From Ryuthela nishihirai (lineage: Eukaryota; Arthropoda; Arachnida; Araneae; Heptathelidae): DNA of 64,000 nucleotides. How positions within the stretch are numbered: the first letter of the stretch is position 1; each line of letters begins with the position of its first letter. The DNA lies in NCBI GenBank assembly GCA_038380435.1, contig JAWZYU010000019.1, positions 34,869,801 to 34,933,800 of the forward strand, given 5' to 3'. Positions 1 to 11,823 of the stretch are shown here, piece after piece. Made by a program: the position numbers and the translations under genes. Below the pieces are notes generated by a model that saw only the letters and a list, made by a program, of their open reading frames with translations, made no database searches and was not told the origin of the DNA.

Positions 1-290
1 GGGACCCACTGGAACAGCTGTTGAGAGACAGATGGTAGCCTCCCGTCAAGGCCATCCAGCGTGTTCTTTAACGTGCACAGGGTATGGCTCTCCCACACAC
101 GGGGCCACGGCTTAACATCCCATCCAACGGACAACAGCCTTTTCAAGCCCATCGGTGTCCCCTACTGACCGTGGGCAGGGCGGGGAAATTTTGCGGAGAT
201 AAATCTCAATGCTGACCCAGCTGGGACTCGAACCTGGGAACTACAGATTACGAGCCTGGTGCGCTACCGACTGAGCCACCCCCGCCCACA
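1..290 (-). mobile_element. tRNA-derived SINE, family A (cut by window edge)
   Basis: The tRNA-related head is at 207-286 on the minus strand, with a B-box-like GGTTCGAGTCC and an A-box-like TGGCTCAGTCGG. The body toward base 1 matches the copies at 18266, 33604 and 35108. The 3' tail lies beyond the window. Confidence 0.85.
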
Positions 291-1407
291 TTAAACCTTG
301 AAGAAGAGGCCAATGTTCTGAAAGAAATCAGTGACCAGTCACATGCAAATCCACTGCAGCTTCATATTCTGGTGGTTAACAAGAAGGGAGGTGATGGAAT
401 AGTCAGTGGTTCTGATAGCATGAATCTCCGGGAACAAAGCTTCTCTTTAAGCATTGTAGCAGAAGCAGTTGAGCAGTATGTAAGATACAGTCTCAGCTGT
501 GCTGCATATGGCACAATTAGGACTGTATGCTTTACCAAGAGTGTGACCCTGATGATGACTGCTAAGTGCAGGCAAACGCACTCAGCTTACATCATCATAC
601 ACCTTGCATATTTTTATGCATAACTTGTTAACTATATATTAATATATATATTATAATTTGCTGGTTATATTAATAAATCTAACCAGCAAAATAAAGAATT
701 TTCCTTTATTATATGTTATGCATGATGCTTCCTTCAATACATATCGAATAAGTAATACCTAAAAAAATTAGTTCTTGACTTGGATTTTTCCATTGCTGCT
801 ATAAGGGTCTTCAAATATTGAAAGTCAGCATGGCATACATATTATATTCATATTACACTATGAACTGCAATGCAAATATATGCTTTTATTGCTCAGAATT
901 AAATCTCTTCGTTTTTTTTTTTGCATAACATTACCTATATTTTTATCTTTAGATCTTTCAGAAAAAGTAGCTGTGTCAAGTTCATTGTAAATTAATTCAA
1001 TCCTTTATGGATATAACTACTTGAAAATAGACATGAATGCAATAATTAAAAACATAAACTTTTATAGAAATTTCATTATTTCAAATTTTATAGCAAAAAT
1101 ACATATCACAATAATTATTTCTGAAAGTAAAATAAATAAGTTTCTGATCATATTTCTTCATTTTGCGTAAAATAAATCATGGGGGAAACAAACAGTAGTT
1201 AAAATCAAGAAAGTTATTAGAAAAAAAGAAATTTAAAAAATAAGACTTTTCAACTGCTTACATCAAGTTTAATCACTTAGACATATATAAACTTTTGCCT
1301 CAGAAGACGCATTATGATTGCTTATATACTTATGAATAACATTTAAATTCATAATCTAAGCTAGTATTTATGCTATAGACAAATATTTAAAAAAATTAAA
1401 AACTTAC
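291..1407. other. Intron downstream of exon 17 (to window edge)
   Basis: AT-rich intron sequence. Apart from the SINE at its left end I see no exon, repeat family or RNA gene here. The expected next exon (an Fn3 module) is not present, so this intron is longer than 1.4 kb. Confidence 0.6.
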
Positions 1408-1695
1408 CATTAATTTGAACTTTAATTATTGCAGAATCTACACCAAGTTCATTTTCTGCTAATATCCTGTATGGCCCACTGTCATACTTGGTAACATCTT
1501 GAACAGTAAGAATTGCATGCCTTTCACCAACACTCACTTCGTAGTGAATGCCACTTTCTATTTCATCTCCTTCCTTTGACCACTTAATCTTAGGTTTAGG
1601 AAAGCCAGTGAATGGAATTTTCAGTGTGACATTTTCACCTTTCTCAAAGCAAGCCATATCACGGAAACGAGGAGGCACATAAATGCGAGGTGCAG
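1408..1695 (-). CDS. unc-22-like: Twitchin-like exon 17: Ig5 (complete module)
   Basis: This 288-nt exon encodes a whole immunoglobulin (I-set) module, about residues 885-980 of the segment. The acceptor is TATAG before 1695 and the donor is GTAAGT at 1407, phase 1 on both sides. The strand B-C motif GFPKPKIKW keeps the core Trp. The usual Cys pair is missing: Ile stands in strand B (LKIPF) and Ile follows DSGPYR. The motif AENELGVDSAIIKVQI closely resembles, as I recall the family, the Ig just before the Fn3 and kinase of twitchin, so the kinase is expected past the left edge. The role in muscle would be structural, in the A-band thick filament. Sure of the domain; the kinase-proximal position is inference. 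Confidence 0.93.
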
Positions 1696-1799
1696 CTATA
1701 GAAATAAAATAAAGCGAAATATGTACTCAGATTTTTATACAAAAGCTTAACCTGATATTTAATTAATTATTACACTAATAATCAATTAAATATTATTAA

Positions 1800-3190
1800 T
1801 ATTAATATTAATTTAAACTACACAGCAATTTGTTCAAAAAATGTTTAATTCATGATTATGCTTTATGACTAAAGACTTTTGAGCAACTAGTCTACATTAA
1901 GCTTAACACTATCTTCACATAGTCAAGCTATGAGTTTTATTTATCATGGTGAACTCTCACTTAAGGAGACTTTATATCTATAAAAAGTTAACAAGTAAAG
2001 ATGTAAATTGTTACCATTTCTTAGATGTCTTCCAGAATTCCTGCTGGCTCAGTCGGTTGTGCTATCCTCCTTGCATTATTCTTGCAGGGCCCTACTTCCA
2101 GGATTACATCTGGATTGCCATTGGCTTCCCATTGGCAGTTGCTGATGTATAGCACTGATGTTTTCCATTCAAAGTCCGGATACCAGTTCAGGTTTTTGCA
2201 TTGAAGATATTATTCTGAATGTGATTCACCACCACTTCATAGGCTGCGTTACACATTCTTCAGAACTCATATTGCAGAACACAAGTTGCTCAAAAAGATC
2301 CCCTTATTTTACATTTAAACATCTTAAAATAATTTAACAAACTTTACCTCCAACTCAATAAATGTTAAAACATCTTTAAAAAGATTCATTAAATTCAAAC
2401 TCAAGTTAACGAATGTTAAAATAACACACATCAAAAGTAAAATTCCAAAGGGACCCCCTCTTCACACTGTCAGGGCAACAAGTTTTGTCCCTGCACCAGT
2501 GAGACTTTATCTGACATTATACCACCCAATTTTAAGGCTTTAAATAGGAATCTCCCTCTATCAGTGAGTTTTAGTTTCATCATGTTGCTAAAGACATGTA
2601 GCAACATGATGAAACTAAAACTCACCGATAGAGGGAGATTCCTATTTTCTCAAATAATCTCAATGGAGGTAAAGTTCGTTAAATTCTTTTAAGATGTTTA
2701 AATGTAAAATAAGGGGATTTTTTGAGCAACTCGTGTTCTGCAATATGAGTTCTGAAGAATGTATAATGCAGCCTATGAGGCAGCGGTGAATCACATTCAG
2801 AATAGTGTCTTCAATGCAAAAACTTGGACTGGTATCTGGACTTTGAATGGAAAACATTGGTGCTATACATCAGCAACTGCCAATGGGAAGCCAATGGCAA
2901 TCCAGATGTAATCCTGGAAGCAGGGCCCTACAAGAATAATGCAAGGAGGATAGCACAACTGGCTGAGCTAGCAGGAATTCTGGAAGACATCTAAGAAATG
3001 GTAACAATTTACATCTTTACTTGGGAACTTTTTATAGATATAAAAGTCTCCTTAAGTGATAGTTCACCATGATAAATAAAACTCATAGCTTGGCTATGTG
3101 AAGATAGTGTTAAGCTTAATGTGTTACTCAAAAGTCTTTATAGTCATACAGAATAACCGTGAATTAAACTTTTTTTAATATTAATATTCA
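1800..3190. repeat. Long imperfect palindrome (foldback element)
   Basis: Two arms of about 500-600 bp, roughly 1842-2360 and 2650-3166, are inverted copies of each other with scattered differences. A tight centre (2544-2590 against 2599-2645, loop 2591-2598) is close to a perfect hairpin. An unmatched stretch of about 180 bp (2365-2543) lies only in the left half. Each arm carries an A-box-like motif, GCTGGCTCAGTCGGTTGTGC at 2043-2062 and its complement near 2958-2977, but no clear B box. It fills most of intron 16 (1696-3438). Confidence 0.85.
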
Positions 3191-3438
3191 ATTTCACATA
3201 AAACTAATAATTAATTAATTAATTGAATATTAATTAATTAATTATTAACTCTAATAGATTTAAATGACTTTCAAAAGATCTTAGCTTCAAATTGGAATTT
3301 ACCAATTTAAAATAAACTAATATTAAAGATACTTTTATTTACAGTTTTGTTTCTTTCCATTACAATTTTAGACCATTGCAAAACTAGATGAAAAAAAAAT
3401 ATTAATCTAAAGTTTCATTATATCACTCTTATTCTTAC

Positions 3439-3611
3439 TTTTGATAAACAATTCTGCTCGACATGCACGTGATCCTCCCTTGTTTGATGCCCTACAAGTA
3501 TATTCATCTGCATCCTCACCATAGACTTCAGATATTACTAAAGAGTAGGTGTCTCCCTCCTTAAGCATAGTATGCTTACCACCATCAATAAGCTCACGCA
3601 TACCCTTGAAC
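3439..3611 (-). CDS. unc-22-like: Twitchin-like exon 16: C-terminal part of Ig4
   Basis: This 173-nt exon finishes Ig4. The acceptor CTCTAG lies before 3611 and the donor GTAAGA at 3438. It starts in phase 2, completing the TGG codon of the core Trp begun in exon 15, and ends in phase 1. Visible features are FKGMRELIDGGKH (strands C-D), then DADEYTCRASN, the strand F signature with its Cys. With exon 15 the module is 285 nt. The next exon supplies CT, giving Thr before APRIYVPP. The intron that separates it from exon 15 is 4.3 kb, most of it a LINE. Confidence 0.93.
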
Positions 3612-4137
3612 CTAGAGAACAGAAGAACAAAAATAAAGGTTTCTACATTAATTACTAACTATAATTATTTATTTTAATTTTCATTAATAATTATTACAAA
3701 AAATATTACACTGACAATATCGAAAAAATAAAATGTTTTTCAGTTCAATCAGTTCTAGTGAAAAATAAAACATTCTTGAAGTCAGGTGATGCCACACATT
3801 AGCCATATTTTTAAAATGCATTTATCACTTTAAAACTCAGATTTTAAACATCATCATCATCATCATCATCAAGCAGCCATGGGCTATGGAGGTCCAACCA
3901 GACAATGCAGTTTAATTCTCCAAGCATATCTGTCCTGAGCTACATCTGCTGCATCTGGCCACTGCACACCAATCCTAACAAGGTCCTGTTTGACATTGTC
4001 TGCCCACTGCATCCTAGGTCTCCTCCTCTTTCTGAGGCCTCTAGGCACACTGTTCATAACCCTATTTGCCTATCTATAATTATCCATATGAGCAACATGG
4101 CCAAACCAGCGGAGTCTCTCTCTGCACAATATGCTGC

Positions 4138-4975
4138 TTAAAGGAGGTTGCAAACTCCTTGCCTAACCTCATCATTAGCTACAAAGTTGAACCACCTAAT
4201 AATACCCAAGATATTACATAAGCATCTAGAATCAAAAGCATCTAGTTTCCTGCTATCATGTTTACACAGTGTCCAAGTTTCACTACCATAACTAACACTA
4301 GAAAGAACCAAACTATTATACAGTCTAATTTTAGTCTTTAGGTGTATACGCCTATTTCTCCACAATCTCCATAGATTCTTAAAAGTCCCGGCAGCAATCC
4401 CTATTCATCTGTTAATCTCATGCCGCACATCACCAGTATCTGTTACATAGCTCCCAAGATAATTAAACTGTGACACCTGCTCAAGACTGCAACCATTCAG
4501 ATTAACTGAATCACAACCTGACTGACAAATTTTCATCACTTTAGTTTTCTCTCTGTTTATAACCAAACCTACTCTACTACCAGTCTCTTCAAACAGCTTG
4601 AATGAAAGAGTTCATCTCATCAACATCATTTGCCAAAAGGGCTAAATCACCAGCATAATCTAAATCAGAAATTTTCGCATCTCCAGCACATTTAAGGCCA
4701 AAATCTTTCCCTTGAAGTGAATTTCATGTAGCATAATCAATAACAAAACTAATGAGAAAAGGAGACAAAATGCACCCTTGTCAAACACCAGAAGTAATGC
4801 TAAACCAATTGCTACAAGCCTTACCAACTCTCACACATGACTCAGTGATATTATAGAGAGCTTTCATTATGATAACTAACTTGTCTGGTATACCATATGA
4901 TCTCACAATCAACCACAAATTATGATGATCAACAGAGTCGAAAGCCTTTTTGAAATCAACAAAGCTAGCAACCAA
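4138..4975 (-). pseudogene. LINE copy 1 rest of reverse transcriptase and C-terminal domain
   Basis: Broken continuation of the frame above. 4781-4975 has VASFVDFKKAFDSVD and ends at SITSGV, where a TGA replaces the Arg of the usual GVRQGC. 4646-4657 encodes YAGD. 4138-4365 has SYGSETWTLCK and LDAFDSRCLCNILG, the C-terminal domain. Frameshifts separate these pieces. Confidence 0.8.
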
Positions 4976-5017
4976 AAGCTTCTGAAACTCTAAACATTTC
5001 TCAAGAATCTGCCTAAG

Positions 5018-6739
5018 TTAAAATATCTGATCCACACATCCCATACAACTTCTGAATCCACATTGCTCATCACGCAATTGACTGTAAACCAGATTCTTAA
5101 TTCTATTAAGCACAATCATGGAAAGAACTTTACCTGGAACAGGGAGTAGGCTGATACCCCTATAGTTATCACTAGAACTGCGATCACCTTTTTTGAAAAT
5201 AGGGATAACAATAGCTCTGGTAAAATCTTTAGGAACCATGCCTTTATCATAAAAGATATTCAGAATTTCAGTCATCCAAGTGGTAACCGAAACATTCCCA
5301 GCTCTAAGAATTTCTGTAGTAATTTCATCTACCCCTGGGGATTTATGAAGTTTAAATTTAGAAATGGTCAAAATAACTTCAGATTGTGTTATAAGGCCAA
5401 CATTAAAGCCACCAATGCATCTATCATAATTACAAACAATGGGAGAAGAACTAACCACATTGTTTAGAACATCACTGAAATGCTCAGCCCAGCTAGCCAT
5501 GACAGAATCCTCCCTTTCTTCTATAACCTTACCTTGTTTATCCTTCAATCCCTGTATACCTGTTCGTTTTCTACCACACAAAACATTAACTATCTGGTAC
5601 AGCTTTCTGCTGTTGTGCTGTCTACCTGCTTCCTCGACTTTGTCAGCCAAGCCATCAAGCCAAAGATTCTTAACAGCAGCTAACTGATCTTTTACACGTT
5701 TATTAAGTTCTCTGTAATGATTTCTATTAGGACTAGTAGGGTATTGATTAAGGACATTCCTGCAGTTCTTTCTTTCCGAAATAGGCTCAAGTGACTTATC
5801 ACTCAGATAATTCTGCCTCCTCTGCTCCTTTTTTCCTAAAAGAGTACTGTTAGTTTCCAAAAAAGCCTGTTTAAAATGGCCCCATTCTTCCTCAACTTCA
5901 GTATTAAGCAAACCATGACTGTCATAATGACTAAGTAACCTATCATGGTAAGCTTTAGCTATAACTGGGTCTTTCAGAGCTTCAGTATTAAAAGTAAATT
6001 TTTTAACCCTAGCACAACACTTTTTAAGTTTAAGTTGCAAGACACTTTTAACAAGGTAATGGTCAGATCCGATTTCAGCTACCCTATATGCCCTGGTATT
6101 TCTAACAGAACTAGCCCATTTGCTGTTAATTAATATATAATCAATCATATTCCTATGCAGCCCATCAGGTGAAACCCATGTGTACTTATGTATGTCGCGA
6201 TGTTTGTAATAAGTGTTAGTTATTCTGAATCCATTGAGTTTACTTACCTGTAGGAGACGTTGCCCATTGCCATTGCAGCTACCAATACCAAAAGGGCCTA
6301 TTACTCCTCCCCAAAGGTCAGAGTCGGTACCAACTTTGGCATTGAAGTCACCAAGAACAAGGGTAATATCTCCTTTCTTGACAGAATTCAAAATATCCTG
6401 AAGTTGTCTGTAAAACCTATCCTTCTCATCCTCATCAGAATCCTCAGTGGGGGCATAACAGCAGATAACATTCAAATCTTTAATGCTTGTCTGAAATTTT
6501 GCTGTAAGAAACCTTTCATTAATGCACTCATATCCTAGAAGAGCATCACTAGCATGTCTGCTGAGCAGCAGACCCATGCCTTGGTGATCCCTCCCTGTAA
6601 AGAGAAATTTAAAGTTATTTTTAAGTATCTCACCTTTACCTGTCCATCTAGTCTCTTGCAAGCCTAGAATATCTAGGTTATAGCGCTGCAATTCCTGCGT
6701 AAGGACATCAAGAGAATAATCTCTATGTAATGTCCTCAC
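5018..6739 (-). pseudogene. LINE copy 1 endonuclease plus start of reverse transcriptase
   Basis: A 573-codon open stretch. The AP endonuclease shows LGLQETRW, LVLGDFNAKVG and GSDHYLV. The reverse transcriptase begins with KSPGVDEITTEILR, IFKKGDRSSSDNYRGISLL and RDEQCGFRS, then stops. The frame opens with VRTLHRDYS, while related elements usually have WNVRTL, so the true start was upstream and is broken. The reverse transcriptase continues in pieces at 4781-4975 (FKKAFDSVD) and a C-terminal piece near 4138-4365. The catalytic YADD box is YAGD at 4646-4657. No active protein is possible. Confidence 0.85.
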
Positions 6740-6959
6740 GTTCCTGCAGAGAGAAAATGATTAGCAGGATTTTTAAAGAAATTAGGTTTATTGAGATTGA
6801 TAGGGCCAACAATATCAAACATCCCCCTGATCGCAGGCATGGGGCAAAGACCTGTTCTTCCTCCGCTAAAGGCTGAAGTCACCGATGCTGGTAGGAACTT
6901 CAGGCACCACCTTTTCAAGTGGGACTTTTTCAAGAGCCATATGGCCTGCCTGAGACACA

Positions 6960-7490
6960 TTACTCCAATTCAGGCTTGATGATGCCCAACTAGCTAAGTA
7001 AGGTTCAAGTACCTGTGATGGCCTCTGATTAGGATTATCCACCAGCTGATATAAGGTATCCCACACCTCTGTTCACTTAGGGCTGGCAACCCAGAAGCAA
7101 ACAGAAAACACAGCGGCAGATTCTCCCTCAACAGAGGCCCACCAGTGCAGCAAGTCCAGGATCCATAATCAAGCTCAAATCCATAAACAAGTCCAGTCTA
7201 GTAGGTATAAATGGTCAGCACCAGGACCCTGTGAAGTTGACCACTCCTCAGCAAGGTTGAAAAAAAAAGAGGCCATAAATGACCAGATCAGTAGACCATA
7301 CTGAACTGGCAGCCCACCCCTTCCATTCCCTTCCAAAAGAGAATATCTCTTTTGAAAGGTACTAACGGCCTGCACCACGAGAAGGCAGGGTCGGACATTA
7401 GGTGCTAGACCTGGCCGGTTCTGTGCATCATCACTAGGGATTGGTACACAGCTCTCCTTCCAGTTTATGCCTAGCTACCATTTACAGGTT
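6960..7490 (-). other. LINE copy 1 5' UTR
   Basis: Matches the 5' region of copy 2 (17000-17675) and the degraded copies at 42830 and 50505. It starts near CTGTAAATGGTAGCTAGGCA (minus strand). No coding capacity is apparent. Confidence 0.7.
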
Positions 7491-7895
7491 TAAAAATATA
7501 TATTGATTCCTAAAATTAAAGGATGAAAGAATTCACACAAACATGTGAACAGATTAAAGAATACAAAATTCAGAAAACAGCTAAATCAACACCATGATGT
7601 TGAACACTAACCCTCCAGGTGACCCTGCCACAGCTAGGTGGACCTCTAGTAGTAACTGACGTGGTATCTCCACCACTCAACCTTAAGCCTTACTCTGGCA
7701 CTTACAAAATAGGAAGAATAAGTGCATAACAGGAGGGTTAATAAGTAAAGTTGTTGCTAAGAGAAACATGCACTGAAGAGGAAGGTTAGAATTACTAAAA
7801 TGGGCTATCAAGGGGCATATTTTAAATAGTTGCATCATCAGAATTTTGCCTAGGAATACAAAGTAATTAAAAACATTTATCCCTAAAAACCTTAC
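7491..7895. other. Rest of intron 15 next to exon 15
   Basis: AT-rich intron between the LINE 5' end and the exon 15 donor. I see no repeat or exon. Confidence 0.5.
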
Positions 7896-8007
7896 CATGA
7901 TATTGTTGGCTTGGGATTTCCAGTAACTTTACAAGTAAACTGTGCACTCTTGTTTTCAACAGCCATTACAGGTCGAAGAGGAGTAACAAATTCTGGAGGC
8001 ACCGGTG
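7896..8007 (-). CDS. unc-22-like: Twitchin-like exon 15: N-terminal part of Ig4
   Basis: This 112-nt exon was found by splice sites and reading frame. The acceptor TTTCTAG precedes 8007; the donor GTAAGG is at 7895. It runs phase 1 to phase 2 and ends inside the core Trp codon (TG|G). It encodes the start of an I-set Ig: PPEFVTPLRPVMAVENKS, then FTCKVTGNPKPTISW with the strand B Cys. Exon 16 continues the same module without a gap. Its length and split point are identical to those of exon 9, the N-terminal half of Ig2. Thick-filament structural module by family. Confidence 0.92.
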
Positions 8008-8379
8008 CTAGAAATGAAATTTATGCAATCAAACATTTGCTTATAAATTAACTATGTGAGAAATAACTCAAAATTGCTCTCAGAAAATACAATTCAATAT
8101 TATATGAAAGATACTGTTACAAGACTAACAGCAAGTAGGATAGTGACAAAATCATATAATATGCACAAGTGCCTGCATATGAATGCATAAATTCCCATAA
8201 TAGAGATATTGGAATTGAAGGACAGGAGTTGCTATGACATATGATTACTTTTGACAGCCATTCAACTCATGCAACACATTCTCATACCATTGATGAGGTC
8301 TCATTATTAAGAACCTCACTCCTACACAAAATATCTGAGCTCGTGAAGGTTTGGGAAGGGGGAAAGAATTTGTCTCCCA

Positions 8380-8790
8380 TTCCATTTGTCTCTACACATC
8401 CTCAACTGGGTTCAGGTAACTGAATCTGGATTCATTTGTGAAGATTGCATTTACTCATTGACCTAGGCTCCAAAGGTGAGGTTGTCTGCAGCATTTTAAA
8501 CAAGTTCTTTCATTGAAAGAGATGAGAAGGACACAAACATTGGTCTTCATGCATACAGACCTCATTCATGAAGCCTCCTGTAGAGTATGGCTTGAAACTG
8601 TCATGTTTGTGGCCAATGATGTCTCATAAGACAGTTGTCTAGCTGCCATTTCTCTGTTGTCTTTCTCTTAAAGAGGGTTGTTCTGAGCAGTAATGGCCTG
8701 GGCCAACTTTGTCTTAGTCCATGATCAACCTTTTCTGTTTCTGAAAGTCGCTCCAAAATCTTGAAGGAACATTTTGGGTATGTTTAAAGT
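8380..8790 (-). pseudogene. Fossil Tc1-like transposase
   Basis: Broken minus-strand reading frames give the typical Tc1 series: ATNMTVSSHTL, then LHE/GLYA, and near 8400-8460 VNAIFTNESRFSYLNP, the region of the first catalytic Asp (FTDESRF in active relatives). Several stops and shifts. Element ends are not found; decayed transposon sequence may extend to about 9120. Confidence 0.55.
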
Positions 8791-9129
8791 CCTGGTTAAT
8801 TTGGTCTGGGATTGACTAACTCACATCCTACCTATTGCTCTTCCCCACATACAGTCATTCATATGTCATCTTTGAGATATGGTAAAATCAAATTGCTCCT
8901 CAAATTAATATCAGACTTGTTGGAATGGAAATGAGTGATGACCACAACCTCTGGTTCTTTTATAGCAACCCTAATTTGCAGGCTAACAATTGCATCAGTT
9001 AAGTGTGCATCATTTTCTCAAAATACACTGCAAGCCAGACTCCAAAATTCTCTATCACAGTGAATGTCTAATAAATCAGATGACCAATGAGACTACTGAA
9101 CACTGATCAAGATCTCTGTTAATAACAGC

Positions 9130-10437
9130 TGGTAAATAAGTGGTCAGAGCATCTGACATTCTATTAGGAGGTCATGGGATCATATGACACCTGCTAAAAG
9201 CAACTTTTAGGGAAAAAAGGTAAAAGTACATAAAAACCAAAGACATAATTTTAAAGAACAAACCCAGAAATATAATAAAACAATGGCTATGCACAATATT
9301 GTTGTAAAAAAAAGCATATAGTGTAAAGAACAAGAGTAAAAGTAATTAACAATAAATAGTAGAGTTAAAATTAAAATTAGTTGAAATAGACAAAATTCTA
9401 AAAAAGGGAAAACAAGATATAAAAGATACCGATTAAATAAAAGATGCCTCTGCACTAGTTTTGGGCAGTAGAGAGAGAAAGCTAAAGAATATAATATGAT
9501 CAAGATTAAGAGTAGGGCAATAATTTAAAATTATGTTAAATATATAAAATGGCGTCACAAAGTTGAACATTAGTTGGTTGCCAGTCAGTAGAAAAGAATG
9601 AGCTAAAACATTCCATGACCAATGCAGAGACAAGGAAATACGATTTTCTCTTTGCAATTCATGAAAAACTTATGCTACCTTAATATTGTCTTAAATTTAC
9701 AGGTCTGTTATTAAAATACTTAGAGCTACAAGAAATGTAACAGTAAAAGTAAAAATAATGAAAACTAGCATTTTAAGACTTTTTTAATAGAATTATGAAA
9801 TAATATATCATTGCAAACAAAATCTAAAAGAATCAATGTAAAAAAAGCATCCAAAAACTTCCAATGGAAGTGGGGAGACTGACATGTTTCAGGTTAATGG
9901 TGGTGGGGGTTGTGATGTGTTTTAGTTTCTAGTATTTCCTTTGAAAAAATATATTATTGAAGACCTCTCAAAAGAGTACTCCCTCTTGAGTATACCACTG
10001 AAACACATTATTTGAAATTTTGAACATAATTTTTAAAAATAAAAATCAAAACAATTTTTATTAATTACTGTAATAGTTACATTAACAATTTACAATTTTG
10101 GTCAAAAGAATAATAAATCTGTGAAGATAACTGTAGCTTATTCCCAGGTACAATTATAAAAAAAAGCAGATGCTGAATATTAAAGGTGAAAGTCAGTTCC
10201 AATCAGAGTATGTCAATACAAAGGAAAAAAGAGTTTTATAAAGAACAGAAATATACATGTATAGTATAACATACAACATTTTTGTGATAAGCATAATTTA
10301 TAATTGGACATTTAAAAATAATAATTATAATAAAGTTAATACAGACATTAATTTATTTCACTGATAGTATATCAAATTTTACAGAATAGAAAACATTATA
10401 CAAAAGAGTACAAGATGCTGTCATCAAAAATATTTAC
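9130..10437. other. Rest of intron 14
   Basis: AT-rich intron. Two overlapping open stretches at 9207-9657 are low-complexity, hydrophobic and unlike any family I know; I take them as chance. No other structure seen. Confidence 0.5.
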
Positions 10438-10740
10438 CATTTGGATCTTTGATTCTAACAGATGTTGAATTAGAAGATGGTGGACTCATTCCAGCTTCAT
10501 TAACAGCAAATACTCTGAATTCATACTGCCTATCTTCAATGAGATTTGAAATATTAATCTGAGTGGTAATAGACATATTGGGATTAACTCTTTGCCATGC
10601 CAATGTGCCAACTTCTCGTTTTTCTATCCAATATCCTTGAATGCGACTACCACCATCAGTTTCTGGTTTTTCCCATGATAAGTTAACAAAGTCTCCACCA
10701 ACTTCTGTTATTTCAGGAACTCCTGGTGCTGAAGGCTTGT
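10438..10740 (-). CDS. unc-22-like: Twitchin-like exon 14: Fn5 (complete fibronectin III module)
   Basis: This 303-nt exon encodes a complete fibronectin type III module (about residues 689-789), phase 1 to phase 1. The acceptor TTTTGCAG precedes 10740; the donor is GTAAAT at 10437. Typical motifs are KPSAPGVP at the start, LSWEKPETDGGSRIQGYWIE (strands B-C), and YEFRVFAVNEAG (strand F). It is the only Fn module here without an internal intron. Ends in KDPN and joins the Ala-Pro-Val-Pro-Pro start of Ig4. The 34 nt of intron just upstream separate it from a solo LTR insertion, which may affect its branch site. Confidence 0.94.
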
Positions 10741-10778
10741 CTGCAAAATACAGAGATTCAGTTTACTTTTGTTACAAT

Positions 10779-11552
10779 TGTACTGCTCCAAAGATTATTA
10801 ACTTTTCAAGTTGAACCATTTGTCTGATCCAAATTTATTCAAAATTCCAGATAGCTTTATCAGGTGCCAGGCAATATTAACTTGTCAATTAAAGTTGAAA
10901 TAGGATTCGTTAGGTTCATTAGGTACTTATCGAGTAACAATTCGAAAAGGATTGTCAAGTTTAAATCTAATCAAAAAATCAATTTACGTTTCTCAAGGAA
11001 AAAATAGCAAAAATTCAAAAGTTTCTAAAACAAACAAAGTTTATTTCCAAAAAATTCAAAGACTAACCAAATTCAATATATAAAATATATAAAAGTTGAA
11101 TTACTAACAACTCACATTTATCTAAATCTCTACTAACAACTCCTTCTATCTTCACAATGCATACTACTTATAATTCCAATTCTACATCTCAACTTCCACT
11201 AACAGCACTCTCTCCACTAACTATCAATTCTGACAACATTGACTCTGTGACCTAACGTCACTTAGTTATAGCATGATGTGTACAAATCCAGCACGTGTCT
11301 GTTGCATGCCGGGAAAACATTTGCATAATCTGACAATCACGCTAGCTATGACACAAGAGGGGTTGTGTCCTACACGCGCACATTAACGGCTGACAATCAA
11401 AAGTTGGAGTTGTGCATGCACAACTCCTATGGCTTGGAAGCGAGAATTGCAATCAGTCCAAAGAAATGAAATAATCCCCAAAATAATAAATATAATGCAA
11501 ATAAAGTAAAACTGGTTAAGGAAAAGGAAAAGTGAATGAGTGGACCATCACA
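10779..11552 (-). mobile_element. Solo LTR, copy A
   Basis: A 774-bp element beginning TGTGATGG and ending GTACA on the minus strand, flanked by a perfect 4-bp duplication CAAT (10775-10778 and 11553-11556). It matches the element at 44948-45856 through most of its length. The TG...CA ends, the AATAAA signal and the 4-bp duplication mark it as a solo LTR of a Gypsy- or BEL-like retroelement. It carries a 22-bp palindrome at 11406-11427 and an ATGCAAAT octamer at 11319-11326 (minus). No internal retroelement genes are nearby. It makes up most of intron 13 (953 bp). Confidence 0.85.
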
Positions 11553-11693
11553 CAATGACCTGAAAAAACATCTCATCAAAGTTTAAACTAATTTTAAACT
11601 AACAGTTACTTCCAAACCACAAATGGTTTATAACAATTAAAACTTCATAACTTCGTATAAAATATTTATTATAAAAAGAAAAATAACCCATAC

Positions 11694-11823
11694 CAAATGG
11701 TAGTTTGGCTATAATGGGATTTGTGCCTTCCAGTGGCTGACTCTGTCCATTTTCATTTACAGCCATTACTCTAAACAAATACTCTCCACCTTCTGTAAGC
11801 CCTTGTGCTGTAAATACAAGTTC
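11694..11823 (-). CDS. unc-22-like: Twitchin-like exon 13: C-terminal part of Fn4
   Basis: This 130-nt exon starts in phase 0 after the acceptor TTTGCAG and ends in phase 1 at a GTATGG donor (11693). It encodes ELVFTAQGLTEGGEY, then LFRVMAVNENGQSQPL (strand F-G of an Fn3 module) and NPIIAKLPF, a linker seen also at the end of Fn1. With exon 12 it gives exactly 303 nt. The G left at the end combines with AC of exon 14 to encode Asp (FDKPSAPG), the usual Fn-Fn junction of twitchin. The intron before it is 7.8 kb and holds a LINE and tRNA-like repeats. Confidence 0.93.

Larger units (their letters stand above)
3851..7490 (-). mobile_element. RTE-like LINE, copy 1 (near full length, decayed)
   Basis: A non-LTR retrotransposon in the gene's orientation, filling most of intron 15. 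In element order: 5' UTR (about 7490-6960), an N-terminal coding stretch, an AP endonuclease, a reverse transcriptase, a C-terminal domain, and a very short 3' end closing in a (GAT)n tail at 3851-3870. The triplet tail, domain order and sequence character fit the RTE group. It matches copy 2 over its whole length. Confidence 0.88.

Noticed and set aside
207..286. tRNA gene at window start
   Set aside because: It is the head of SINE family A, present in several diverged copies with the same body.
1800..3190. CRISPR-like or regulatory repeat
   Set aside because: Eukaryotic intron; the structure is one inverted pair, not spaced direct repeats.
9207..9657. Two overlapping minus-strand open frames
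   Set aside because: Low-complexity, Phe/Leu-rich AT sequence with no domain or splice context.
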